Positions 1-6,792 of a stretch of DNA of 11,228 nucleotides are shown one piece after another. The stretch comes from CAVTAE01 sp051649365 (GTDB lineage Bacteria > Deinococcota > Deinococci > Deinococcales > Trueperaceae). Numbering within the stretch: position 1 is the stretch's first letter; every line of letters begins with the position of its first letter. Below the pieces are notes generated by a model. The model ran no database searches, was not told where the DNA came from, and saw nothing but the letters and a program-made list of their open reading frames with translations. The translations under genes and the position numbers were made by a program. The DNA lies in assembly GCA_051649365.1 (NCBI GenBank), contig JBOFGY010000270.1, positions 1 through 11,228 on the forward strand, given 5' to 3'.

Positions 1-146
1 ATGTAGAAATGGTTATGCCTGGGGACAATGTGGAGCTGAATGTTGACCTTATCAAACCTATTGCCATGGAAGAAGGGCTGCGTTTTGCCATTCGTGAAGG
101 TGGCAGGACTGTTGGTGCGGGTGTTGTCACGGCGGTGACGAAGTAA
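1..146 (+). CDS. tuf: Elongation factor Tu, C-terminal end (partial)
   Basis: The first 47 complete visible codons (from base 3) end in a TAA at 144-146. They encode the last part of EF-Tu domain 3, with the family-typical stretches MPGDNVELNVDLIKPIAMEE and REGGRTVGAG. EF-Tu is the cytoplasmic GTPase that carries aminoacyl-tRNA to the ribosomal A site; the GTPase domain lies outside the window. Only 2 bases separate its stop from rpsJ, so the str-type genes probably run directly into the S10 operon, an arrangement also known in Thermus and Deinococcus. The 5' end is cut by the window edge, not by a mutation. Confidence 0.95.
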   Translation, partial: VEMVMPGDNVELNVDLIKPIAMEEGLRFAIREGGRTVGAGVVTAVTK

Positions 147-148
147 TC

Positions 149-472
149 ATGGCAACGTCACCTCGTATTCGTATTAAGCTCAAGGGCTTTGACCACAAGA
201 GCTTGGATTCCTCGGCAACAAAAATTGTCGAGACGGTGCGTCGCACTGGGGCCAAAGTTGCTGGCCCTGTGCCGCTTCCAACAGACACGCGCCGTTACTG
301 CGTGCTTCGTAGCCCCTTTATTGACAAGGACAGCCGCGAGCACTTTGAAATCCGCACACACAGCCGTCTTATTGACATTAAGACCCCCACCAAAAGCACT
401 ATTGATAGCCTCATGCACCTCGACTTGCCCACAGGTGTAGATATCGAGATTAAGACCGTCGGAGGGCGTTAA
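149..472 (+). CDS. rpsJ: 30S ribosomal protein S10
   Basis: A 107-residue protein, close to the usual 100-106 residues. It starts with the RIRIKLKGFDHKSLD stretch typical of S10 (residues 6-20) and contains the family motif HFEIRTHSRLIDI in its middle. S10 is a 3' (head) domain protein of the 30S subunit; in E. coli it also acts as NusE in transcription antitermination. The ATG lies 2 bases after the tuf stop, so translation is probably coupled to EF-Tu; no strong Shine-Dalgarno is visible. First gene of the S10 operon. Confidence 0.97.
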   Translation: MATSPRIRIKLKGFDHKSLDSSATKIVETVRRTGAKVAGPVPLPTDTRRYCVLRSPFIDKDSREHFEIRTHSRLIDIKTPTKSTIDSLMHLDLPTGVDIEIKTVGGR

Positions 473-475
473 ACC

Positions 476-1102
476 ATGAAGGGTATTTTAGGAACAAAAA
501 TCGGCATGACCCAGATATGGCAAGATGACAAGCTAATCCCTGTCACCGTTGTTATGGCGGGCCCGTGCCCTGTGATGCAGCGCAAAACGCCAGAAAAAGA
601 TGGCTACAGCGCGGTGCAACTGGGTTGGGAAGAGCAGCTCGTCAAGCGCGCCTCCAAGCCTGAACTCGGTCACGCCAAAGCTGCCAACGCAGCACCCCAA
701 AAACATTTACTCGAGTTCCGTGACTTCTCCCCAGAAGGTGAGGCGGTTAAGGTAGACATTTTCGCAAACGGTCAACTTGTAGACGTAATGGGAACCACCA
801 AAGGTCGCGGCACCATGGGTGTTATGCGTCGATGGAATTTTAGCGGCATGAGTGCGTCCCATGGTGTTAAGAAAAAGCACCGTCACCCTGGTTCGATTGG
901 TCAGCGTAAACAGCCTGGTCGTGTGTACAAGGGCAAGCGCATGGCGGGTGTTTATGGCGGCGAGCGCGTAACCGTTTCTGGTCTTACGCTTGTTGAAGTT
1001 CGCTCCAATGACAATCTCCTCCTTATAAAAGGTGCCATCCCTGGTGCGAATGGTTCGCTTGTTGTTATCAAAGATTCCAAGCGTAAGAAAGGTGGTGCGT
1101 AA
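476..1102 (+). CDS. rplC: 50S ribosomal protein L3
   Basis: A 208-residue protein of normal length. The N-terminus MKGILGTKIGMTQIW is the standard bacterial L3 start. The RHPGSIGQ motif (about residues 136-143) followed by PGRVYKGKRMAG is the long central extension that reaches towards the peptidyl transferase centre. L3 is an early 50S assembly protein binding the 3' part of 23S rRNA. A GGAGG Shine-Dalgarno (461-465), inside the end of rpsJ, sits 10 bases before the ATG. The sequence resembles Deinococcus L3 over most of its length. Confidence 0.98.
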   Translation: MKGILGTKIGMTQIWQDDKLIPVTVVMAGPCPVMQRKTPEKDGYSAVQLGWEEQLVKRASKPELGHAKAANAAPQKHLLEFRDFSPEGEAVKVDIFANGQLVDVMGTTKGRGTMGVMRRWNFSGMSASHGVKKKHRHPGSIGQRKQPGRVYKGKRMAGVYGGERVTVSGLTLVEVRSNDNLLLIKGAIPGANGSLVVIKDSKRKKGGA

Positions 1103-1104
1103 GT

Positions 1105-1707
1105 ATGGCGTACACCTTGAATGTTTTGGGTAGTAACCGTTCAGTAACGGTTGAACTCCCTGAACCTAAAGAAGCTGTTTTATTTGAAGTGATCAACTGG
1201 CAACTCTCTAAACGTCGCGCAGGAACTGCGAGTGTAAAAACACGCGGTACGGTGTCGGGTACGACGGCAAAAATGTACGCGCAAAAAGGTACAGGTCGTG
1301 CACGTCACGGAAGTTACAAAGCTCCTATTTTTAGAGGTGGCGGTGTTGCGTTCGGCCCACTTCCAAGAGATTATGGCTACACGCTTCCTAAAAAGGTTCG
1401 CAAGTTGGGTCTTCAAATGGCCTTATCCGCGCGTGCTAAAGAAGGTAAATTGACACTCGTTGATTCTTTCGCTAGCATCAACGGCAAAACCAAAGAATTT
1501 GTCTCCTGGGCGAAGCAAAACGGTATAGACGGTAAAGAAAAAGTCTTGCTCGTCACCGACAACGAAATGGTGCGCCGTGCTGCACGTAACTTGCCTTGGG
1601 TTGGCATCGTGCCAACAGGTGGCATTAACGTTTATGACATCTTGAAGCATGACCTTGTGCTTGCAGACGCTTCTATGTTCGATAAGAAAGAAGAGGCCGC
1701 GTCATGA
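1105..1707 (+). CDS. rplD: 50S ribosomal protein L4
   Basis: A 200-residue protein. Residues 36-92 (SKRRAGTASVKTRG, then QKGTGRARHG and RGGGVAFGP) form the basic loop that lines the nascent-peptide exit tunnel and is where macrolide resistance changes are known in other bacteria. The C-terminal half contains GKTKEFVSWAKQ and MVRRAARNLPWV, stretches that closely match Thermus and Deinococcus L4 and are among the best taxonomic clues in the window. It begins 2 bases after rplC, with AAAGGTGG in the end of rplC as a likely Shine-Dalgarno. In E. coli L4 represses its own operon; no such leader is visible here because the operon start lies upstream. Confidence 0.97.
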   Translation: MAYTLNVLGSNRSVTVELPEPKEAVLFEVINWQLSKRRAGTASVKTRGTVSGTTAKMYAQKGTGRARHGSYKAPIFRGGGVAFGPLPRDYGYTLPKKVRKLGLQMALSARAKEGKLTLVDSFASINGKTKEFVSWAKQNGIDGKEKVLLVTDNEMVRRAARNLPWVGIVPTGGINVYDILKHDLVLADASMFDKKEEAAS

Positions 1708-2009
1708 GTCCGCACGAAGTCATCATTACCCCGATTGTGAGCGAGAAAGCCCTGCAAAACATTACCCGTGAGGAAGGTCAAGCAGGTAAGTATGCGTTCT
1801 ATGTTCACCCTGATGCTAACCGCACGCAAGTCAAAGACGCTTTGGAAAAACTCTTTAATATTGATGTGACGAAGATCAATATTCTCAACGTGCGTGGTAA
1901 AGAAAAAACCTTGGGGCGTTTTCGTGGTACGACCCCTGCACGCAAAAAAGCGATTGTTACGCTTAAAGCTGGGCAGCGTATTCAGCAACTCGAGGGCTTA
2001 GGAGGATAG
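1704..2009 (+). CDS. rplW: 50S ribosomal protein L23
   Basis: A 101-residue protein of usual length. It opens with SPHEVIITPIVSEKALQN, the conserved L23 start (PxxSEKA), and has the extended loop NVRGKEKTLGRFRG. L23 sits at the exit of the peptide tunnel and is the docking point for trigger factor and signal recognition particle. Its ATG overlaps the rplD stop in an ATGA arrangement (1704-1707), which implies translational coupling. Confidence 0.97.
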   Translation: MSPHEVIITPIVSEKALQNITREEGQAGKYAFYVHPDANRTQVKDALEKLFNIDVTKINILNVRGKEKTLGRFRGTTPARKKAIVTLKAGQRIQQLEGLGG

Positions 2010-2010
2010 T

Positions 2011-2862
2011 ATGCCAATTAAATCGTATCGCCCCTATACGCCTTCGCGTCGTTACATCACGACCTCAGACTTTAAGGAAGTGACCACTGGGAATGAACCC
2101 GAAAAGTCACTGCTCGAGACCAAGAAGCGTCACGGCGGACGTAACAACCGTGGCCGCATCACCTCACGTTTTCGTGGTGGTGGACACAAGCGTCGTTACC
2201 GCATCATCGACTTTAAGCGTCATGACAAAGTAGGTATTAACGCTAAAGTGGCGAGTGTCGAATATGACCCGAACCGCACCGCGAACATTGCCCTGCTCAA
2301 TTACGCAGACGGTGAGAAGCGTTATATCTTGGCTCCAGATAAGCTCGAGGTCGGCACGATTATCGTTGCAGGGCCAGAAGCAGAACCTGTAACTGGTAAC
2401 GCACTGCCGCTTCGTTTTATTCCCGTCGGTGCTGTTGTTCACAGCGTCGAAATGATTCCTGGTAAGGGTGCTCAGCTCGCTCGCAGTGCTGGCACGTCCA
2501 TTCAGATTCAAGGTCGTGACGGCGATTACGTCACGCTTAAACTTCCTTCGGGCGAGTTGCGCCGTGTTCACGGTGAGTGCTACGCCACAATGGGAACGGT
2601 AGGAAATTTGGAACATAAGAACATCACGATTGGCAAAGCAGGCCGTAAACGCTGGATGGGCCGCAAACCACATAACCGTGGTAGTGCTATGAACCCTGTA
2701 GACCACCCTCACGGTGGTGGTGAAGGTCGCACGCCACGTGGTGGACAACCGCGCAGTCCTTGGGGTCAAAATGCCAAGGGTCTTAAGACCCGCAACAAAC
2801 GCAAGACGAGTTCACGCTTTATCGTGCGCCGTCGGAAGGGAACGGTAACAGGAAATGGCTAG
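2011..2862 (+). CDS. rplB: 50S ribosomal protein L2
   Basis: A 283-residue protein, slightly longer than the 273-276 typical of bacteria. The family signature NPVDHPHGGGEGRTPRGG (residues 228-245) is intact, including the histidine at about residue 232 that corresponds to the conserved His near the peptidyl transferase centre. The KRRYRIIDFKR motif lies in the N-terminal third. L2 is a primary 23S rRNA binder needed for subunit association. A strong GGAGG (2001-2005) overlapping the end of rplW precedes the ATG by 5 bases. Its last 8 bases overlap rpsS. Confidence 0.98.
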   Translation: MPIKSYRPYTPSRRYITTSDFKEVTTGNEPEKSLLETKKRHGGRNNRGRITSRFRGGGHKRRYRIIDFKRHDKVGINAKVASVEYDPNRTANIALLNYADGEKRYILAPDKLEVGTIIVAGPEAEPVTGNALPLRFIPVGAVVHSVEMIPGKGAQLARSAGTSIQIQGRDGDYVTLKLPSGELRRVHGECYATMGTVGNLEHKNITIGKAGRKRWMGRKPHNRGSAMNPVDHPHGGGEGRTPRGGQPRSPWGQNAKGLKTRNKRKTSSRFIVRRRKGTVTGNG

Positions 2863-3130
2863 AAGTATGAAAAAAGGCCCCCACATTGACGCGCACCTGC
2901 TTAAAAAAGTAGACGCTGCCATCGCTTCGGGTGACCGCAAAGTCATCAAGACTTGGAGCCGCCGCAGTACCATCGTCCCCGAGATGATTGGGCAGACGAT
3001 CGGCGTGCACAATGGCAAACAGCACACGCCCGTGTTTATCCAAGAAAACATGGTTGGACACAAGCTTGGTGAATTTGCACCTACGCGCACCTTCCGTTCT
3101 CACGGCGGAAGCAAGGGGGGTGACGAGTAA
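2855..3130 (+). CDS. rpsS: 30S ribosomal protein S19
   Basis: A 91-residue protein of normal length. MARSMKKGPHIDAHLLKK at the N-terminus, then VIKTWSRRSTIVPEMIG, and the C-terminal stretch MVGHKLGEFAPTRTFRSHGG are standard S19 motifs. S19 forms a complex with S13 in the head of the 30S subunit near the A site. The start codon lies inside the end of rplB (8-base overlap); ACAGGA just upstream is the likely Shine-Dalgarno. The start fits the conserved N-terminus. Confidence 0.98.
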   Translation: MARSMKKGPHIDAHLLKKVDAAIASGDRKVIKTWSRRSTIVPEMIGQTIGVHNGKQHTPVFIQENMVGHKLGEFAPTRTFRSHGGSKGGDE

Positions 3131-3474
3131 TGCCCGCCACCGCCAAACTTTCGATGTTTCGCTCGACTCCGCGCAAAACACGTCTCGTCGCTGATCTTAT
3201 TCGTGGTAAAGGCGTAGGCGAAGCCGAAGCGATTCTCAAGTTCACAGACCGCCGCACCGCAAAACCTATTCTTAAACTTTTGCAAAGTGCCAAGGCGAAC
3301 GCTATCAACAACCACGATATGTTTGAAGATACCCTGTTCGTTTCCAAAATTATGGTGAACGAAGGACCACGCATTAAACGTTATTTACCCCGTGCTAGAG
3401 GACAGGCGCACCAGTTACTCAAGCGCACCTGCCACATCGAACTGACGCTTGACGAGCGCGAAGGAGCAAGATGA
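3130..3474 (+). CDS. rplV: 50S ribosomal protein L22
   Basis: A 114-residue protein. FRSTPRKTRLVADLIRGK (residues 10-27) is the family's N-terminal signature; the long beta-hairpin that reaches into the exit tunnel is seen around residues 79-98 (NEGPRIKRYLPRARGQAH). L22 binds 23S rRNA early in assembly, and its hairpin contributes to macrolide binding and peptide gating. The stop of rpsS and the start share one base (TAATG), a coupling arrangement used several times in this operon. Confidence 0.97.
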   Translation: MPATAKLSMFRSTPRKTRLVADLIRGKGVGEAEAILKFTDRRTAKPILKLLQSAKANAINNHDMFEDTLFVSKIMVNEGPRIKRYLPRARGQAHQLLKRTCHIELTLDEREGAR

Positions 3475-3495
3475 TGTTTTATAAAGGACAGAAGC

Positions 3496-4341
3496 ATGGG
3501 CAATAAAATTAACCCGTTAGGTCTTCGCATCGGCATCAATAAAACTGCGTCGGTGCGCTGGTATGCTAGCGCGAAAAACTATCCAAAACTTATTGGCCAA
3601 GACGAAGCGATTCGTGCCCTCGTCATGAAAGAAGTGGGTCACTCTGGTATTGCTCGTATTGAAATTGACCGCGCTGCTACAAATGTTTCCGTCACGATTT
3701 ACTCGGCCAAGCCTGGTGTTGTGATTGGTAAAGGTGGCGAAGCGATTAAAGATTTACGCCTCAAGCTCGAGAAAAAAGTTCAAGGTGGTACCGTCGCCGT
3801 GAACGTGACCGAAGTTCCCAACGCGAACACCAACGCGACGCTTATCGCACAGCGTGTCGCCGAGCAAATCGAACGCCGCTTTGCTTTCCGCCGTGCCCTG
3901 AAGCAATCCGTACAGCGCACGATGGAATCGGGAGCCCAAGGTGTAAAGGTTCGTATCTCAGGTCGTCTTGGTGGTGCCGAACAAGCCCGTCCTGAGTGGT
4001 ACGCCGAAGGCCGTGTGCCGCTTCAGACCTTACGCGCTGATATTGACTACGGAACCGCAGAAGCTAGTACTACTTACGGCATCCTTGGCATTAAAGCGTG
4101 GGTGTTTAATGGTGAAATTGTCGGTGACCAACGCCGACGCGCTGCTGTGCTTCCACGTACCCGCAAAGAAGAGGACAAAGACAAGAACCGTGGTCGTCGC
4201 CGTCGTCCGGGTGGTCGCCCAGGTGGAGACCGTGGTGGTCGTCCTGGTGGCCCCGGCGGAGACCGTGGCGGTAGACCTGGCGGCGGTGGACCTCGCCCTG
4301 GTGGCCCTCGTCCTGGCGGCCCTTCGCGCCCGAGAAACTAA
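3496..4341 (+). CDS. rpsC: 30S ribosomal protein S3 with Arg/Gly/Pro-rich C-terminal tail
   Basis: A 281-residue protein. The N-terminus MGNKINPLGLRIGINK and the type II KH domain with its GKGG loop (residues 78-81) identify S3, as does the C-domain stretch GVKVRISGRLGGAEQARPEW. S3 lines the mRNA entry tunnel of the 30S head and takes part in mRNA unwinding. The body ends near residue 231; the last 50 residues (bases 4189-4338) are almost only Arg, Gly and Pro with a few Asp, in RGG- and RPGG-like repeats. Known S3 proteins have about 210-250 residues, so the tail is long. An AAAGGA (3484-3489) lies 6 bases before the ATG. A 21-base gap follows rplV. Confidence 0.97.
   Translation: MGNKINPLGLRIGINKTASVRWYASAKNYPKLIGQDEAIRALVMKEVGHSGIARIEIDRAATNVSVTIYSAKPGVVIGKGGEAIKDLRLKLEKKVQGGTVAVNVTEVPNANTNATLIAQRVAEQIERRFAFRRALKQSVQRTMESGAQGVKVRISGRLGGAEQARPEWYAEGRVPLQTLRADIDYGTAEASTTYGILGIKAWVFNGEIVGDQRRRAAVLPRTRKEEDKDKNRGRRRRPGGRPGGDRGGRPGGPGGDRGGRPGGGGPRPGGPRPGGPSRPRN
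4189..4338 (+). repeat. Low-complexity GGT/CGT/CCT repeats encoding the S3 tail
   Basis: This stretch of rpsC is made of imperfect direct repeats of a unit like GGTGGTCGTCCTGGTGG. It encodes repeated RGG, RPGG and GGDRGG blocks. The repeats differ mostly at third codon positions, which suggests selection on the protein rather than fresh DNA slippage. The composition produces long open frames in other frames and on the other strand, which are not genes. Confidence 0.8.
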
Positions 4342-4355
4342 TTAGGAGAGCTGTC

Positions 4356-4781
4356 ATGTTATTACCAAAACGTGTTAAACACCGTAAACAGATGCGCGGA
4401 CGCACGCGCGGAGCCACGAAGGGTGGCGACTATATTTCCTTCGGTGACTTTGGCTTAGTTGCGATGGAACCCATCTGGATTAAGTCCAACCAAATCGAAG
4501 CCTGCCGCGTTACCATGAGCCGCTTTTTTAAGCGCGGCGGTAAAATCTATATCCGTATTTTCCCTGATAAACCTGTCACCAAAAAGCCCCAGGAAGTCCG
4601 AATGGGTAAAGGTAAGGGGGCGGTGGAATATTGGGTAGCTGTCGTGAAACCTGGCCGCGTGCTTTTTGAAGTCTCGGGCGTAACCGAAGCTGACGCGCGT
4701 GAGGCATTCAGGTTAGCAGCACACAAACTTCCAGTTAAAACCAAGTTCGTCAGGCGGGAGGCTTACGATGAAGTCCAATGA
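4356..4781 (+). CDS. rplP: 50S ribosomal protein L16
   Basis: A 141-residue protein of usual length. MLLPKRVKHRKQMRGR is the classical L16 N-terminus; the motif RMGKGKGAVEYWVAVVKPG lies in the second half. L16 binds 23S rRNA near the A site and is needed for late 50S maturation. AGGAG (4344-4348) precedes the ATG by 7 bases. Its last 14 bases overlap rpmC. Confidence 0.98.
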   Translation: MLLPKRVKHRKQMRGRTRGATKGGDYISFGDFGLVAMEPIWIKSNQIEACRVTMSRFFKRGGKIYIRIFPDKPVTKKPQEVRMGKGKGAVEYWVAVVKPGRVLFEVSGVTEADAREAFRLAAHKLPVKTKFVRREAYDEVQ

Positions 4782-4977
4782 AATCAGAAATTTGTCTCCA
4801 GACGAAATTGCTAAGGAAGTCACAGATCGTCGTCAGAAAATCCTGGATTTGCGTTTTACCTCCAAAGTTGGTCAGATGAGTAACGTCAAGGAAATCAACG
4901 CCAAAAAGCGTGAAATTGCTAGGCTTCTCACCGTTGCGAATGAGCAAAAAAGAGCCCAGAAAGGTTCACAGAAATGA
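4768..4977 (+). CDS. rpmC: 50S ribosomal protein L29
   Basis: A 69-residue protein, typical length. MKSNEIRNLSPDEIAKE is the usual L29 start, and the rest is charged and helical with the internal VKEINAKKREIARLLT stretch, matching the two-helix hairpin of the family. L29 lies at the tunnel exit next to L23 and helps recruit targeting factors. The start is supported by GGGAGG (4756-4761) six bases upstream, inside rplP; the reading frames overlap by 14 bases. Confidence 0.96.
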   Translation: MKSNEIRNLSPDEIAKEVTDRRQKILDLRFTSKVGQMSNVKEINAKKREIARLLTVANEQKRAQKGSQK

Positions 4978-5219
4978 AAAAGAGTCTTCAAGGCCGCGTG
5001 ACGAGCGACAAAGCAGATAAAACGGTAACGGTCAACGTCGAACGCCGTTTTAAGCACCCGCTTTACGGTAAAGTCGTGACGCGCACCAAAAAATATCTCG
5101 CCCACGACGAGAACAACGAATTTAAGCAAGGTGACTTGGTGGAAATTATCTCGAGCCGCCCCGTAAGCAAACGCAAGCGTTTCCGCGTATCAAAACTAGT
5201 CGAAAAGGCGAGGGGGTGA
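4974..5219 (+). CDS. rpsQ: 30S ribosomal protein S17
   Basis: An 81-residue OB-fold protein of the usual bacterial length. SLQGRVTSDKADKTVTVNVERRFKHP (split across residues 4-29) and YLAHDENNEFKQGDLVEIISSRPVSKRKRF are the S17 family motifs. It binds 16S rRNA in the body of the 30S subunit. It overlaps rpmC by 4 bases (ATGA). It is the last gene before the first repeat-bearing spacer and hence the end of the S10-type block. Unlike Thermus S17, it lacks a long C-terminal extension. Confidence 0.97.
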   Translation: MKKSLQGRVTSDKADKTVTVNVERRFKHPLYGKVVTRTKKYLAHDENNEFKQGDLVEIISSRPVSKRKRFRVSKLVEKARG

Positions 5220-5231
5220 GGTAAGCGTTTT

Positions 5232-5258
5232 AGCACTTCAGCATTTCAGCATTTCAGG
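5232..5258 (+). repeat. Tandem octamer AGCATTTC, about 3 copies
   Basis: AGCACTTC (5232-5239) and two copies of AGCATTTC (5240-5247, 5248-5255), followed by AGG. Its TCAGC elements are complementary to the GCTGA elements of the heptamer array at 5309-5339, giving several 4-5 base-pair stems separated by small internal loops. Confidence 0.85.
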
Positions 5259-5308
5259 TTTGTTCATCGCAAGCTAAATTCCAAATGGAGTTTAATTTGA
5301 AGAAAACA

Positions 5309-5339
5309 AGCTGATAGCTGATAGCTGATAGCTGATAGC
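5309..5339 (+). repeat. Tandem heptamer AGCTGAT, 4.4 copies
   Basis: Four perfect copies of AGCTGAT start at 5309, 5316, 5323 and 5330, followed by AGC. The array ends 8 bases before the rplN start codon, in the place where a Shine-Dalgarno is expected. Perfect copies suggest recent slippage or exchange. Confidence 0.95.
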
Positions 5340-5347
5340 CATTTATT

Positions 5348-5716
5348 ATGATTCAGCAAGAAAGTTACCTCGAGGTCGCCGATAATTCTGGCGCGCGTAA
5401 GATTCAGTGCATTCGTGTCCTTGGCACGGGTGACACCTTTGTGGGTCATGTCGGTGACGTGATTGTCGCGGCGGTTAAAGACGCAATTCCACACGGTGGC
5501 GTTAAAAAAGGTGAAGTTGTTCGCGCGGTCATTGTCCGCACGAAAAAAGAAATTACCCGCAAAGATGGTTCTGCGATTCGCTTTGATACCAATGCTGCGG
5601 TCTTGGTCACGGCCCAAAATGAACCACGCGGTACGCGCGTGTTCGGGCCCGTCGCGCGTGAACTGCGTGACAAAAAGTTTATGCGGATTGTCTCGCTTGC
5701 TCCAGAGGTTCTCTAA
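5348..5716 (+). CDS. rplN: 50S ribosomal protein L14
   Basis: A 122-residue protein, exactly the usual bacterial length. The start MIQQESYLEVADNSGARK is the conserved N-terminus, so the ATG at 5348 is secure. GGVKKGEVVRAVIVRTKKE and FGPVARELRDKKFMRIVSLAPEVL are further family motifs. L14 lies at the subunit interface and contacts 16S rRNA (bridge B8) and, in other bacteria, the silencing factor RsfS. There is no Shine-Dalgarno at normal distance; the upstream 40 bases are heptamer repeats. First gene of the spc block. Confidence 0.97.
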   Translation: MIQQESYLEVADNSGARKIQCIRVLGTGDTFVGHVGDVIVAAVKDAIPHGGVKKGEVVRAVIVRTKKEITRKDGSAIRFDTNAAVLVTAQNEPRGTRVFGPVARELRDKKFMRIVSLAPEVL

Positions 5717-6054
5717 TGGCTGCTCCAAAAACAACTAGAAAAAAATTGCACGTAAGAAAAGGCGATACTGTGCGTGTAGTTTCAGGCGGGCATAAAGGCA
5801 AAGAGGGTAAAATCCTCGATGTTAATGCTGAAACAAACCGCGTCATCATTGAAAATGTCAATGTGATTAAAAAAGCGCAAAAGCCTACCCAGGCAAATCC
5901 TAAAGGTGGCTTTATCGAGCGCGAAGCAGCGATCCATGCTAGCAACGTGCAACTACTCGATCCTAAAACCAACAAACCTACGCGCAGCTATGTCCGTGTT
6001 GAGGATGGTCAAAAATACCGCGTAGCCAAGTCGGGTGCAAGGCTAGGTGAATAA
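5716..6054 (+). CDS. rplX: 50S ribosomal protein L24
   Basis: A 112-residue protein. The KOW motif is visible at residues 12-32 (VRKGDTVRVVSGGHKGKEGK), followed by VNVIKKAQKPTQANPKGGFIERE, the typical L24 core. L24 is a primary assembly initiator of the 50S subunit and sits near the tunnel exit. The start shares one base with the rplN stop (TAATG), with AGAGG (5704-5708) upstream. Confidence 0.97.
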   Translation: MAAPKTTRKKLHVRKGDTVRVVSGGHKGKEGKILDVNAETNRVIIENVNVIKKAQKPTQANPKGGFIEREAAIHASNVQLLDPKTNKPTRSYVRVEDGQKYRVAKSGARLGE

Positions 6055-6056
6055 AC

Positions 6057-6602
6057 ATGGCAACGGTTCAACTCAAAGATTTTTATAAAACGAAAGTCAT
6101 TGGCGAGATGACGAAGAAGCACGATTACAACAACGTCATGCAAGTACCTAGGTTGGAAAAAGTCGTCATTAACATGGGTCTTGGTAAGGCTAAAGAAGAT
6201 TCCAAGATTATCGAGAAGGCTACTAAAGAGCTTGCTGCGATCGCCCTGCAAAAACCCGTTGTGACCAAAGCCAAGAAAGCTGTCTCAAACTTTAAGATTC
6301 GTGAAGGTTTAGCGATTGGCTCGATGGTGACACTGCGCGGTGACCGCATGTGGATTTTCCTCGAGAAACTTATTAACATCGCTCTGCCCCGTGTCCGTGA
6401 TTTTCGCGGCGTACCCACGAACAGCTTTGATGGTCGTGGCAACTATAATCTTGGCATCCGTGAACAACTCGTTTTCCCCGAAATCACCTTTGACCAGATG
6501 GACGGCATTCGCGGCATGGATATTGCGATTGTGACCTCTGCCGAAAATGATGAAGAGGCTAGGAGCTTGCTCGAGTTTTTAGGGATGCCTTTCCGCAAAT
6601 AA
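6057..6602 (+). CDS. rplE: 50S ribosomal protein L5
   Basis: A 181-residue protein, usual length 178-185. The motifs QVPRLEKVVINMGLG, the QKPVVTKAKKAVSNFKIREG stretch, and FPEITFDQMDGIRGMDI identify L5. L5 binds 5S rRNA with L18 and contacts the P-site tRNA and S13. AGGTGA (6045-6050) inside the end of rplX is the Shine-Dalgarno, 2 bases after whose gene the ATG follows. In E. coli the S8 repressor site lies near the rplE start; here the recognisable S8-like stem lies before rpsH instead. A 331-base spacer follows. Confidence 0.97.
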   Translation: MATVQLKDFYKTKVIGEMTKKHDYNNVMQVPRLEKVVINMGLGKAKEDSKIIEKATKELAAIALQKPVVTKAKKAVSNFKIREGLAIGSMVTLRGDRMWIFLEKLINIALPRVRDFRGVPTNSFDGRGNYNLGIREQLVFPEITFDQMDGIRGMDIAIVTSAENDEEARSLLEFLGMPFRK

Positions 6603-6611
6603 TTCGCCCCA

Positions 6612-6697
6612 GCAAGGCTTTCGAGGTGTTAAATCCTGCGAAATCCCTTGCGAACCAAGTGCTTGGGGATTTAGCACCTCGAACTTTAGCCCCTTGC
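6612..6697 (+). promoter_or_regulatory. Large inverted repeat / stem-loop downstream of rplE
   Basis: TCGAGGTGTTAAATCC (6621-6636) pairs with GGATTTAGCACCTCGA (6667-6682): 15 Watson-Crick pairs plus one position that is U-G in + strand RNA. GCAAGG (6612-6617) and CCTTGC (6692-6697) add an outer stem. Inside, CCAAG-TG-CTTGG (6655-6666) forms a small stem. AAATCCC (6641-6647) could instead pair with GGGATTT (6666-6672), and CTTG (6647-6650) with CAAG (6656-6659), so the folds exclude each other. No U-run follows, so it is not a standard terminator. It could be a regulatory mRNA structure, a processing site or the remnant of a small mobile element. Confidence 0.6.
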
Positions 6698-6792
6698 AAA
6701 CGGTGAACTTCGCTGAGTGGTACGCATACCTAAAGCCCGTGCTGAATGTGCAAAACATGCAATTTCCGCGCCAATGGCGTATAGTTAAGAGT

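Larger units (their letters stand above)
5220..5347 (+). other. rpsQ-rplN spacer (S10/spc boundary) with repeats
   Basis: A 128-base gap in an otherwise packed operon. It contains an octamer array on the left, a heptamer array on the right and about 50 bases of A/T-rich sequence between. No terminator is visible. No clear promoter: TTGAAG at 5297-5302 followed about 17 bases later by GATAGC is a poor sigma-70-like pair. The only Shine-Dalgarno-like element (TGGAG, 5286-5290) is 57 bases before the rplN ATG. Confidence 0.6.

Noticed and set aside
2164..2769. Open frame of 201 codons on the minus strand inside rplB
   Set aside because: It lies fully opposite a well-conserved L2 gene, is Thr/Arg-rich in a way expected of the reverse of Gly/Arg/His codons, and has no recognisable family motif.
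3968..4345. Open frame of 125 codons on the + strand over the end of rpsC
   Set aside because: It is a frame-shifted reading of the S3 C-domain and its GC-rich repeat tail (Val/Ala-rich, no motif); S3 itself is clearly the real frame.
5297..5325. Promoter TTGAAG-17-GATAGC before rplN
   Set aside because: Both boxes are poor and the -10 falls in the perfect heptamer array; there is no independent support.
5311..5339. Four CTGATAG units before rplN as S8-type sites
   Set aside because: They lack the C after GATA and a GUCAG partner strand with the helix 21 core; the likeness is only the word CTGATA.
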